A DNA stretch of 30,505 nt from an uncultured Lachnospiraceae bacterium (GTDB lineage Bacteria; Bacillota; Clostridia; Lachnospirales; Lachnospiraceae): positions 1 through 30,505 of the forward strand of contig CAKRGM010000029.1 of the NCBI GenBank assembly GCA_934330725.1, read 5' to 3'. The first letter of the stretch is position 1. Each line of letters begins with the position of its first letter. A program made the position numbers and the translations under genes. The notes beneath the pieces were generated by a model. It did not search any database. It was given only the letters and a program-made list of their open reading frames with translations, and was not told where the DNA came from. Positions 7,913-15,502 of this stretch are shown here, piece by piece.

Positions 7913-8029
7913 ATATCATCATAATAGGAAATTATTGAAGTAACGCAGGAGCCTGTGAAACTATATATTTCAGGTGTAGTTTTGCAAGTATCTGTTAAAA
8001 TTACGATAAGAGAGGAACTGGCAGAAAAA

Positions 8030-8728
8030 ATGTTTATAATTCAGTCATTACATGTAGCTTTAGAAGTGTGGGGGAGTATTTTTTGCTTTATTATGGCAAT
8101 GTATATGTTTATAAGCAAAAAGTTTACAGCAGTTAAATTCAGGATTATTATGTATATGCAGCTGGCCTGTGCATTTCTATTAATTATGGATGCATATGCA
8201 TGGGGCTTTAGCGGGAATATTGATGCAACAGGCTACTATATGGTACGCATAAGTAATTTTTGCATATTTGCAGTAACACAGGTTATTGTAACTGTTTTTC
8301 ACGCATTTGTGTGCAGCCTTTTATTTGAAAAACCAAAAGATGGTATAAAAGTAAAACGGCCTAAAAGGGTGTATGCAGCTTTTATTATTGGCAGTATAGG
8401 GCTTGTACTTGTAATTATTTCCCAGTTTACAGACTTATACTATTATATTGATGCAGCTAATTATTGCCATAGAAGTGCATTGTATCCTGTTTCACTTATA
8501 ATGCCTGTTTTATCAGGTATAATAGATTTGTCACTTATTATTGAATTCCGTAAAAGAGTAAATCAGGCTATATTTATTTCAATGCTGATTTATATACTGC
8601 TTCCATTATTGACAACAGTGATTATGGTCTTTTTCTATGATATAGCATTTACTAATGTCACAATTGCAATATCAGTGACTGCAATGTTTATAACATCAAT
8701 TGCAGAATATGGCAGCGGGAGTGAATGA
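8030..8728 (+). CDS. Seven-helix membrane protein, stand-alone sensor-like module
   Basis: The 232-aa protein (from ATG 8030) is almost wholly hydrophobic. About seven membrane helices can be seen, from IIQSLHVALEVWGSIFCFIM to VTIAISVTAMFITSIAEY. The arrangement resembles the 7TM input part found in front of GGDEF or histidine kinase domains in Lachnospiraceae, but translation stops directly after the last helix. AGAGGA (8011-8016) lies 14 bases before ATG 8030. An in-frame GTG at 7955 with AGGAG only 3 bases away would add 25 residues. No signalling output domain is encoded next to it. Function is unknown; it could be a truncated receptor or a separate subunit. Confidence 0.65.
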   Translation: MFIIQSLHVALEVWGSIFCFIMAMYMFISKKFTAVKFRIIMYMQLACAFLLIMDAYAWGFSGNIDATGYYMVRISNFCIFAVTQVIVTVFHAFVCSLLFEKPKDGIKVKRPKRVYAAFIIGSIGLVLVIISQFTDLYYYIDAANYCHRSALYPVSLIMPVLSGIIDLSLIIEFRKRVNQAIFISMLIYILLPLLTTVIMVFFYDIAFTNVTIAISVTAMFITSIAEYGSGSE

Positions 8729-8756
8729 TATAAAGAATTAAGAAGCATCTGGACAT

Positions 8757-8785
8757 TTGACTGATAAATCAAAATAATATATTAA
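8757..8785 (+). promoter_or_regulatory. Probable promoter of the cis-prenyltransferase/kinase pair
   Basis: TTGACT (8757-8762) is followed after 17 bases by TATTAA (8780-8785), about 50 bases before the start codon at 8834. Confidence 0.5.
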
Positions 8786-8833
8786 TTTATAAAATATGAA
8801 AAATAGGGTAATACTTTTTCTGAGGTGATGAAT

Positions 8834-9457
8834 ATGGCAAAGAAAAAGCCAAAGCATATCGGGATAATTCCAGATGGCAACCGCAGATGGGCTGTATTAA
8901 ACGGGATGATGAAATCAGACGGATACAGTTATGGATTAGAACCGGGATTAAAGCTTCTTAGTCTTGCCCGTAAAAATGAAATACAGGAAATTACTTATTA
9001 TGGTTTTACTGTTGATAATTGCAAGCGTCCACATGAACAGTTTAATGCATTTCAAAGGGCATGCGTTGAGGCTGTTGGTATGCTCACCTGTGAAGGCGCT
9101 GATTTACTTGTGATAGGCGACGACAGATCAAAATGTTTTCCGGATGAATTACGTCAATATACAAAACGTACACCGGTTAACGGTGGTGGGATTAAGGTTA
9201 ATTTCCTGGTCAATTATGGTTGGAAATGGGATTTATCTAATATCAAAGAAAATGGAAAGCCATACTCCAGTGATATATCAAGAATTGATCTTATTATCAG
9301 ATGGGGTGGAATGAGGCGGCTGTCTGGATTTTTACCTGTTCAGTCTGTTTATGCAGATTTTTATGTGGAAGATAAGCTGTGGCCGGATTATGAGGATGAT
9401 GATTTTCTGAAAGCACTTGAATGGTATGGAAAACAGGATGTAACATATGGTGGATAA
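8834..9457 (+). CDS. Divergent UppS-like cis-prenyltransferase
   Basis: This 207-aa protein belongs to the undecaprenyl diphosphate synthase family. Family blocks are HIGIIPDGNRRWA with the catalytic Asp, VNFLVNYGWKWDL, and DLIIRWGGMRRLSGFLPVQSV followed by YADFYVEDKLWPDY. Normal UppS is about 240-250 aa. This copy is shorter and changes several near-invariant positions: MDGN to PDGN, SSENW to TVDNC, RTGGE to RWGGM, SNFLLWQ to SGFLPVQ. It is therefore probably a paralogue with another chain length, a different substrate or a regulatory role. ATG 8834 is used because GAGG (8822-8825) is 8 bases upstream; GTG 8825 and ATG 8828 are alternatives. It overlaps the kinase gene by 11 bases. Confidence 0.82.
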   Translation: MAKKKPKHIGIIPDGNRRWAVLNGMMKSDGYSYGLEPGLKLLSLARKNEIQEITYYGFTVDNCKRPHEQFNAFQRACVEAVGMLTCEGADLLVIGDDRSKCFPDELRQYTKRTPVNGGGIKVNFLVNYGWKWDLSNIKENGKPYSSDISRIDLIIRWGGMRRLSGFLPVQSVYADFYVEDKLWPDYEDDDFLKALEWYGKQDVTYGG

Positions 9458-10661
9458 ATTGAAAATAAAAAATAAAACGGTAAAAAGAAGAATTTTTATA
9501 TCTAATGCATTGATGGTATTAGTGACGCTTATAAGCTTTCTGGTCATAAATGTTGCTGTTATCAAAATATACTCGGAGTCAGTGGAAAATGAGCTTAAAG
9601 ATTCAGCAGCAAAAATCATGAATAAAGAAATGTTTGAACAGCTTGTAAGCAGTTTTACCATTCATAGAAATGAATTTATTCTTTTATTTATTGCAGATGG
9701 TATTTTCTGTATTGTAATATTGTTGATAGTAAGTCAGATATTTACCAAAAAGCTTACAAAACATATTATGGACCCGCTTAATGCGTTAACAGAATCAGCA
9801 AACCGGATACAGGCTAATGACCTCAGTGAGCGGATAGAGTATACCGGAGATCAGGAATTTGAAAATGTGTGCAGTACATTCAATGACATGCAGGAGCATA
9901 TACTTACTGAACAGGAAAAGAACCGCGCATATGAAAAAGCAAGGGCTGATATGATTGCAGGAATTTCACATGATTTAAAGACTCCGCTTACTGCAGTAAA
10001 AGGAACAATTAAGGGGTTAATAGATGGAGTAGCGGTATCCCCGCAGCAGCAGAATAAGTTTCTTCATGTGGCATACAAAAGAACAAATGATATGGATATA
10101 CTTCTTAACCGCTTATTTTACCTTTCAAAACTTGAAACCGGAAATATGCCAATGTCACCTAAGATAATAAGCGTTAATAAATTTATACGCAATTATATAA
10201 GAACAAAAGAAGAAATTATAAATATAAATGCAGAAGGAACATATGTAAGTAAAGAATCTGCGTGCAGCGGTCAGCAAAAGATTATATGTGATGTACCGGA
10301 AGCAGATATGAGAGTGTATGCTGACACAGAGCAGCTTTACAGAATATTTGACAATCTTTACGAAAATAGTCGCAAGTATGCACAAACGCAGCCATTAGTT
10401 GTAAAAATTAAAGCATATGCTGCTGATGATAGTGTTTATATAGATTTTAAAGATAATGGGGTTGGTGTGCCCGAAGAAAAAATGCCTTATATTTTTGATG
10501 AGTTCTACAGAGGCGATGAATCAAGAAATAAAGAAAATGGAAATGGCCTTGGTTTATATATTGTTAAATACCTTATTGAAGTCATGGGTGGCAGTGTAAG
10601 TGCCCGAAATGAAGAGGGCTTTGTTGTCTGTATAAAGCTGCCTCTTGCTAAAACAACTTAA
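9447..10661 (+). CDS. Orphan sensor histidine kinase
   Basis: This 404-aa membrane kinase has two helices (about residues 18-40 and 72-96) around a very short outside loop, a HAMP domain (about 97-150) and a dimerisation domain with His175 in ISHDLKTPL. Its ATPase domain has an N box (DNLYENSRKY), G1 DNGVGVP, F box IFDEFYRG and G2 NGNGLGLYI. All catalytic blocks are intact. The small extracellular loop resembles intramembrane-sensing kinases that respond to cell-envelope stress. No response regulator is adjacent, which is unusual for this class. The start overlaps the prenyltransferase gene, so the two are translationally coupled. Confidence 0.92.
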   Translation: MVDKLKIKNKTVKRRIFISNALMVLVTLISFLVINVAVIKIYSESVENELKDSAAKIMNKEMFEQLVSSFTIHRNEFILLFIADGIFCIVILLIVSQIFTKKLTKHIMDPLNALTESANRIQANDLSERIEYTGDQEFENVCSTFNDMQEHILTEQEKNRAYEKARADMIAGISHDLKTPLTAVKGTIKGLIDGVAVSPQQQNKFLHVAYKRTNDMDILLNRLFYLSKLETGNMPMSPKIISVNKFIRNYIRTKEEIININAEGTYVSKESACSGQQKIICDVPEADMRVYADTEQLYRIFDNLYENSRKYAQTQPLVVKIKAYAADDSVYIDFKDNGVGVPEEKMPYIFDEFYRGDESRNKENGNGLGLYIVKYLIEVMGGSVSARNEEGFVVCIKLPLAKTT

Positions 10662-10703
10662 GAAATGGGGATTAGTGTGAATAATAATTTAGGCTTTGTT
10701 TAG

Positions 10704-10770
10704 AAATTACCTCCTTTTTGTTTAACGCGGGTTGTTATTATAACCTGAGTGAAACAAATGGAGGTAATTT
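10704..10770 (+). promoter_or_regulatory. Hairpin sequestering the Shine-Dalgarno of the DUF368 gene
   Basis: AAATTACCTCC (10704-10714) is the exact complement of GGAGGTAATTT (10760-10770), and the latter contains the GGAGG ribosome site of the downstream gene. Inside this 11-bp helix are GTTT/AAAC (10720-10723 with 10752-10755) and a 6-bp tip GGTTGT/ATAACC (10730-10735 with 10740-10745). The whole 67-base element forms one long interrupted hairpin ending three bases before the ATG. Ribosome access would require it to open. A short TTTTT follows the outer helix, so a combined terminator cannot be excluded. Confidence 0.8.
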
Positions 10771-10772
10771 TT

Positions 10773-11660
10773 ATGTTAAAACAAGGTATAAATGGATTTT
10801 GTATGGCACTGGCTGACAGTGTACCGGGAGTATCCGGTGGAACTGTTGCGTTTATCATGGGATTTTATGATAAGTTTATTGGTTCGATTCATAATATTGC
10901 ATTTGGCAAGGCAGATGAGAAAAAAGACGCGGCAAAATATCTTGTAAAACTTGGGATCGGATGGGCTGTCGGAATGATACTTGCAGTACTTGTGCTGTCA
11001 GCATTATTTGAAAGCCATATATATGTAATAAGCTCCTTATTTATTGGATTTATTGCCGGAGCTATTCCTTTAATTTTAAAAGAGGAAAAAGAAAGTGCGA
11101 AAAATGTAAGTAAAGGCATATTGTTTTGTATCATTGGAATTGTGATTGTAGCAGGAATCACATGGCTTAATGGCAAGGTTGGCAGTGCATCTATGGACCT
11201 TGGACAATTTTCAATAGGTCTGGGGGTTAAATTATTCCTGATTGGTATGGCTGCTATTTCAGCTATGTTTCTTCCTGGAATATCAGGATCTACACTGCTT
11301 TTGATATTTGGAGCATATATTCCGGTCATTACGGCAGTAAAAGGAATACTTTCATTAAAAATGGCATATATTCCATGTCTTGTATTCTTCGTTCTGGGAA
11401 TAATAACAGGAGCGCTTTCTGTAGTAAAGGTAATTAAAATATGCCTTGAAAAGTTCAGAACGCAGACAGTTTATATGATACTTGGAATGATGATTGGCTC
11501 ATTTTATGCAATTGTTATGGGACCTGCAACATTAAAAACACCTCAGCCGGCACTTGGAATTGGCAGTTTTAATATAATTGCATGTATAGCTGGCATACTT
11601 TTGGTAGCAGGAATGCAGATTGTTAAGGAAAGAAGTGTTAAAAATGGTAACAGAAATTAA
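10773..11660 (+). CDS. DUF368 family undecaprenyl-phosphate carrier (PopT/UptA-like)
   Basis: This 295-aa polytopic membrane protein opens with FCMALADSVPGVSGGTVAFIMGFYDKF, the signature of DUF368, and repeats a similar block in the second half (FLPGISGSTLLLIFGAY). The two GxSGG/T blocks suggest an internal duplication. DUF368 proteins have been reported to flip undecaprenyl phosphate back to the inner membrane leaflet so the lipid carrier can be reused for wall synthesis. ATG 10773 follows GGAGG (10760-10764) by 8 bases; the in-frame GTG at 10749 is rejected. The next gene overlaps by 17 bases. The ribosome site is inside a stable hairpin, suggesting translational control. Confidence 0.9.
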   Translation: MLKQGINGFCMALADSVPGVSGGTVAFIMGFYDKFIGSIHNIAFGKADEKKDAAKYLVKLGIGWAVGMILAVLVLSALFESHIYVISSLFIGFIAGAIPLILKEEKESAKNVSKGILFCIIGIVIVAGITWLNGKVGSASMDLGQFSIGLGVKLFLIGMAAISAMFLPGISGSTLLLIFGAYIPVITAVKGILSLKMAYIPCLVFFVLGIITGALSVVKVIKICLEKFRTQTVYMILGMMIGSFYAIVMGPATLKTPQPALGIGSFNIIACIAGILLVAGMQIVKERSVKNGNRN

Positions 11661-12186
11661 AATTCTGGATTTTATACAAACAATAAGAACGCCTGTGGGC
11701 GATATGGCAATGAAGTTTATTCCTACACTTGGAAATGGCGGTATCATATGGATAGCGACTGCCATAATCCTGTTATGCATACCAAAGAAAAGAAAAAGCG
11801 GGTTGATACTTATAGCAGCTATATGCATTGACGTTGTGCTGTGCAATGGAATATTAAAGAATCTTATAGCCAGAATACGCCCGTGTGATATAAATACAGC
11901 TGTTCAGCTGCTGGTTGCAAGACCACTTGATTATTCATTTCCTTCAGGACATACAGCGGCTTCATTTGCGGCGGTGTCAGCACTGTTCTTTTGTAAGGAA
12001 AGGAAAATAATGGTGCCTGCATTAGTGCTTGCATGCCTGATGGCATTCTCTAGATTGTATCTGTATGTTCACTATCCTACAGATATACTGGGTGGAATAT
12101 TGGTTGGTACAATTTCCGGCTGGCTGGCTTATATAGTAGTTGAAAAGAAATTATCTCATCAAAAAAATATAAAAATAATTTCATAA
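11644..12186 (+). CDS. PAP2-family membrane phosphatase (BcrC-like)
   Basis: This 180-aa protein has the three PAP2 acid-phosphatase blocks: KNLIARIRP, PSGHTAASFA and SRLYLYVHYPTDILGG, with the expected Arg, His and Asp residues, between about five hydrophobic helices. Gram-positive relatives such as BcrC dephosphorylate undecaprenyl pyrophosphate on the outer face of the membrane; others act on other lipid phosphates. Overlap with the DUF368 carrier gene by 17 bases makes a lipid-carrier role likely: phosphatase product outside, transporter inward. ATG 11644 is used; GTG 11635 and TTG 11620 are alternatives, with AAGGAAAG at 11625-11632 fitting either GTG or ATG loosely. Confidence 0.88.
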   Translation: MVTEIKILDFIQTIRTPVGDMAMKFIPTLGNGGIIWIATAIILLCIPKKRKSGLILIAAICIDVVLCNGILKNLIARIRPCDINTAVQLLVARPLDYSFPSGHTAASFAAVSALFFCKERKIMVPALVLACLMAFSRLYLYVHYPTDILGGILVGTISGWLAYIVVEKKLSHQKNIKIIS

Positions 12187-12188
12187 AC

Positions 12189-12217
12189 TTGTGTTATATT
12201 AAAATAAAATGTATACT
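12189..12217 (+). promoter_or_regulatory. Promoter of the pab operon
   Basis: TTGTGT (12189-12194) and TATACT (12212-12217) are exactly 17 bases apart and just after the PAP2 stop codon. Initiation near 12224 gives a leader of about 135 bases that contains both hairpins described next. Confidence 0.65.
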
Positions 12218-12249
12218 GGTATCATAAAAAGAATACAGGTGTGCCTGGT

Positions 12250-12288
12250 TTAAAGCTGTTTCGCATTATGCTGTTAAGACAGCTTTAA
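12250..12288 (+). promoter_or_regulatory. Leader hairpin upstream of pabA
   Basis: TTAAAGCTGT (12250-12259) pairs perfectly with ACAGCTTTAA (12279-12288) around a 19-base loop. It has no T tail, so it is not itself a terminator. Its position, 11 bases ahead of a terminator hairpin, fits a folding element that influences that terminator. Confidence 0.65.
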
Positions 12289-12299
12289 ATCAGAAAACT

Positions 12300-12347
12300 G
12301 CCGGAAACAGATAACTATTTAGTTAGATGTTTCCGGCTTTTATATTT
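12300..12347 (+). terminator. Terminator between promoter and pabA start (possible attenuator)
   Basis: GCCGGAAACA (12300-12309) pairs with TGTTTCCGGC (12328-12337), with an additional TAACT/AGTTA pairing in the loop, followed by TTTTATATTT. It could end the PAP2 transcript. However, only 22 bases separate it from the pabA ATG, and they hold the ribosome site, so there is no room for a promoter after it. Transcripts reaching pabA must read through it. Confidence 0.8.
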
Positions 12348-12359
12348 CAGGAGGAACAT

Positions 12360-12956
12360 ATGTACGTTGCAATTGATCATTATGACTCATTTATTTATAA
12401 TCTTGTGAGATATTTTAATGAGATTGGTGAAAATGTGAAGGTCGTAAAGTTTGATAAGATACCGGATGGTATGCTTGAAAAGATGTATGAAGAAAAAAAT
12501 CTGGATGGAATTATCATTTCTCCGGGACCGAAAGGACCATGGGACTGCAGAAAGACTATTGAGGTTGTAAAAAAATTTAAAGATCTTGTGCCTGTTCTTG
12601 GGGTATGTCTTGGACATCAGATTATTTCATATGCATTTGGTGCTGTGGTAAAGAAGGGCGAAAAACCTATGCATGGAAAAGTGTCTTTAATACATAATAA
12701 CTCAAAGAAGCTTTTTAATGGGCTTCCCCAAAAGTATAAAGTAACACGCTATCATTCACTTATGGTAGATAAAAATAATTTTCCGGAAGAATTACGGATT
12801 GATGCTGTCGCAGATGATGGAACTGTTATGGCAGTCAGCCATAGGACATTGCCGGTTTATGGTGTGCAGTTTCATCCGGAGGCCGTACTTACAGAGTATG
12901 GACATGAACTTATAAAAAATTTTTGTATGATATGTAAAGAAAGTAGGATTGCTTAA
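12360..12956 (+). CDS. pabA: Aminodeoxychorismate synthase, glutamine amidotransferase subunit
   Basis: This 198-aa class I glutamine amidotransferase supplies ammonia to PabB to make 4-amino-4-deoxychorismate for folate. Visible blocks are ISPGPKGPWD, the nucleophile elbow GVCLGHQ with the catalytic Cys, and VQFHPEAVLTEYG with the catalytic His and Glu. TrpG has the same fold, but the adjacent PabB-PabC fusion fixes the pathway. AGGAGG (12349-12354) is 5 bases before the ATG. Expression is probably controlled by the terminator located directly upstream. It is followed 4 bases later by the pabB-pabC gene. Confidence 0.93.
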   Translation: MYVAIDHYDSFIYNLVRYFNEIGENVKVVKFDKIPDGMLEKMYEEKNLDGIIISPGPKGPWDCRKTIEVVKKFKDLVPVLGVCLGHQIISYAFGAVVKKGEKPMHGKVSLIHNNSKKLFNGLPQKYKVTRYHSLMVDKNNFPEELRIDAVADDGTVMAVSHRTLPVYGVQFHPEAVLTEYGHELIKNFCMICKESRIA

Positions 12957-12960
12957 AGAT

Positions 12961-15156
12961 ATGACAATTGAAAAATATGAAACACAGGCTGCACTATATG
13001 ATATATTCTCATGTTTAAAGGACGAAGAAAAGGCCGTATTTTTGGATTCATCAAAGCATTCAGAATATGGAAAATATTCTATTGCGGCATTTCTTCCGTA
13101 TATTACTTTAACTGATGATGGTAAAAGTGCATGTATAAACGGAACAGAAATGCCATGTAACAGCATGGAGTGGTTAAGAGAACATCTCACACAAAATTAT
13201 GAGAAGAATATGACACGATTTCCATTTGTTTCAGGCTGTATAGGGTATATGACATATGATTACGGGAAAAAATTTGTTTATGATGAGTATGGCAGTAAAA
13301 ATGATACAAAAAATGATGAATATACAAAATACGTTGATATGCCGGAGTGTATGTTTGTTTTTTACAGGCTGTATCTGATTCAGGATGAAAAAAACGGTGA
13401 TATTATAATATCTTATAAAGATGATGAAGCAAAAAACTGGCTTTTAAGCATGGAAAAACAAAATAACGGCTGGAAGCGTAATAAAATAACAGACTGTATG
13501 CTGCAGGAGAAAAGTTTGTCTGTTAATTCAGATTTTGACAGGGATGAGTATGAGTCTGCTGTGGAAAAGATGATTAATTATATTGTTAACGGGGATATTT
13601 ACGTCGCAAATATGACAAGGCGTATACAGATTAAATCTGAAATACAGCCATACGACATTTTTTCAGTATTAAGAAAGAGTAATCCGTCGCCATTCGGAGC
13701 TTATATGAATTATGGCAAATTTCAGGTAATAAGTTCATCACCGGAACGTTTTTTTGAAATAAGAGATAAAAAAATATGTACAAGACCAATAAAAGGAACA
13801 AGACCGCGTGGAACTACAGCAGATGAAGATATGCGTTTTAAGCAGGAATTAATGAATTCAGATAAGGATAAAAGTGAGCTGCTTATGATTGTTGATCTTG
13901 AAAGGAATGATCTTAGCCGTATCTGTAAGCCGGGGAGTGTAAAAGTTGCAGAGCTGTTTAAAACAGAAACATTTGCAACAGTGCACCATCTTGTGTCAAC
14001 AATATGTGGCGAACTGTTGCCTGATAAAACAGTTGTTGATGCAATTAAGGCAATGTATCCGGGCGGATCAATAACGGGGGCACCTAAACGCAGGGCAATG
14101 CAGATAATTGATGAGCTTGAACACAGCAGGCGTATGTTGTATACAGGTTCAATCGGATATATAGGATTTGATGGAAGCTGTGATTTTAATATTGTTATAA
14201 GAACATTACTTTATCAGAATAAAATATATACGATTGGAACAGGAGGCGGAATTACATGTGAGTCAGATCCTGATTTTGAATACGAGGAAACATGTCAGAA
14301 AGCAGCAGCGCCAATTGATTGTTTTAAAACAGCAGTACACAGACAGGATCAATATGAAGAAAGACAAAATAAGAAACATAACAAAAATCAAAAAAATGAA
14401 CAATATATTATCGCAGATGACGGATTTTATTTTGGCATAGGAGTATTTGAAACCATGTTTGTATCCAATGGAATGATACAGCTGCAAAAATATCATATGG
14501 AGCGGTTAAGACATGGTCTTAAGGTACTTGGAATAAACAATCCGAGGGCAGAGCAGACATTGCTTCTTGAGTCCATGCATAATGCTATGAGAGAATATGA
14601 ACAGCAAAATAATGAGAAGAGCTATGTTTTAAAAGTATGTGTAACACCTGAAAATATAGATATTAAGGCAAGGAGTAATATTTACCGGGAAGCAGACTAT
14701 AAAAAAGGCTTTGCACTTACCTTAAGTCCGGTGCTTCATAATGAAACATCGTTGTTTACAGGTATCAAATCATTAAATTATGCAGATAATATTTTTGAGA
14801 AAAGACGTGTTAAAAAATCAGGATTTGATGAGCCGGTATTTGTAAATACCAAAGGATACTTAACTGAAGGCGCCGTATCAAACCTGTTTGCAGTAAAAAA
14901 TGGAAAACTATATACACCGTCAGACTCATGCGGGCTCCTGCCGGGTACAATAAGAAGATGGCTTATAGAAAATAGTGATATTACAGGATATAAAGTCAAC
15001 ATGTGTAAAATGACGCCGGATGAATTACTGCGCTCCGATGAAATATTTGTAACAAATGCACTAATGGGAATAATGCCCGTTTCAAGAGTAGAAACAAAAG
15101 AATTTAAACAACATACCATAACACATTTCCTAAGAGAAAAACTAAAAACACTTTAA
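12961..15156 (+). CDS. pabBC: Fused aminodeoxychorismate synthase I and aminodeoxychorismate lyase (PabB-PabC)
   Basis: This is a 731-aa fusion. Residues 1 to about 455 are PabB: SGCIGYMTYDYGKKF, SSSPERFFE, PIKGTRPRG, MIVDLERNDLSRI, MYPGGSITGAPKRRAM and GGGITCESDPDFEYEET. The Lys in PIKGT is the residue that separates aminodeoxychorismate synthase from anthranilate synthase (PIAGT). A Lys/Asn-rich linker (about 465-480) leads to PabC, a fold-type IV PLP lyase with DDGFYFGIGVFETMFV, IKSLNYADNI holding the cofactor Lys, and LTEGAVSNLFAV. The fusion thus turns chorismate plus ammonia into p-aminobenzoate. ATG 12961 is chosen although its ribosome site is weak; TTG 12949 overlaps pabA and is possible. 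Confidence 0.95.
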   Translation: MTIEKYETQAALYDIFSCLKDEEKAVFLDSSKHSEYGKYSIAAFLPYITLTDDGKSACINGTEMPCNSMEWLREHLTQNYEKNMTRFPFVSGCIGYMTYDYGKKFVYDEYGSKNDTKNDEYTKYVDMPECMFVFYRLYLIQDEKNGDIIISYKDDEAKNWLLSMEKQNNGWKRNKITDCMLQEKSLSVNSDFDRDEYESAVEKMINYIVNGDIYVANMTRRIQIKSEIQPYDIFSVLRKSNPSPFGAYMNYGKFQVISSSPERFFEIRDKKICTRPIKGTRPRGTTADEDMRFKQELMNSDKDKSELLMIVDLERNDLSRICKPGSVKVAELFKTETFATVHHLVSTICGELLPDKTVVDAIKAMYPGGSITGAPKRRAMQIIDELEHSRRMLYTGSIGYIGFDGSCDFNIVIRTLLYQNKIYTIGTGGGITCESDPDFEYEETCQKAAAPIDCFKTAVHRQDQYEERQNKKHNKNQKNEQYIIADDGFYFGIGVFETMFVSNGMIQLQKYHMERLRHGLKVLGINNPRAEQTLLLESMHNAMREYEQQNNEKSYVLKVCVTPENIDIKARSNIYREADYKKGFALTLSPVLHNETSLFTGIKSLNYADNIFEKRRVKKSGFDEPVFVNTKGYLTEGAVSNLFAVKNGKLYTPSDSCGLLPGTIRRWLIENSDITGYKVNMCKMTPDELLRSDEIFVTNALMGIMPVSRVETKEFKQHTITHFLREKLKTL

Positions 15157-15396
15157 CCATAAAAACAAAAAGAAGATAGAAACACTACTAAAAAAATTCA
15201 GATATCTTTTATATTTTTCTTTAATAAATGTGATTGAACAAATAATAAAATGTTAGTGATTGCTTTAAAAATTGATTTGAGATGGAAATCAGATAGATTT
15301 AGAAATTCTATGGCGGACTACAAATTGGGAATAGTGTTAAAGGAGAGTGATTTGACAATTAGGGATGCAATGTTTGGGCTAACAGAAAAAATAATT

Positions 15397-15438
15397 GGAG
15401 TAACATGGTGGGGGAGTAACCCACCCACTTTTCACTCC
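15397..15438 (+). repeat. Two-step hairpin
   Basis: An inner helix GGTGGG (15407-15412) pairs with CCCACC (15420-15425), and an outer helix GGAGT (15397-15401) pairs with ACTCC (15434-15438). AGTAAC also recurs in the inner loop and is complementary to GTTACT (15439-15444), allowing an alternative fold. The GC content stands out against its surroundings. Confidence 0.75.
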
Positions 15439-15454
15439 GTTACTACTACGTTTG

Positions 15455-15502
15455 CTGTACACATTTTGCAAAATTTTGCTAAAATTTGCATTGCATGTAC
15501 AG
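15455..15502 (+). repeat. 48-base imperfect palindrome
   Basis: CTGTACA (15455-15461) is the reverse complement of TGTACAG (15496-15502). Between them TGCAAAATTTT pairs with AAAATTTGCA around a 3-base centre with one bulge. There is no T tail, so it does not look like a terminator. It could be a protein-binding site, a recombination site or part of a structured RNA. Confidence 0.75.

Noticed and set aside
12224..12359. T-box or tetrahydrofolate riboswitch before pabA
   Set aside because: The T-box AGGGTGGNACC sequence and the folate-riboswitch core are absent; only generic hairpins are visible.
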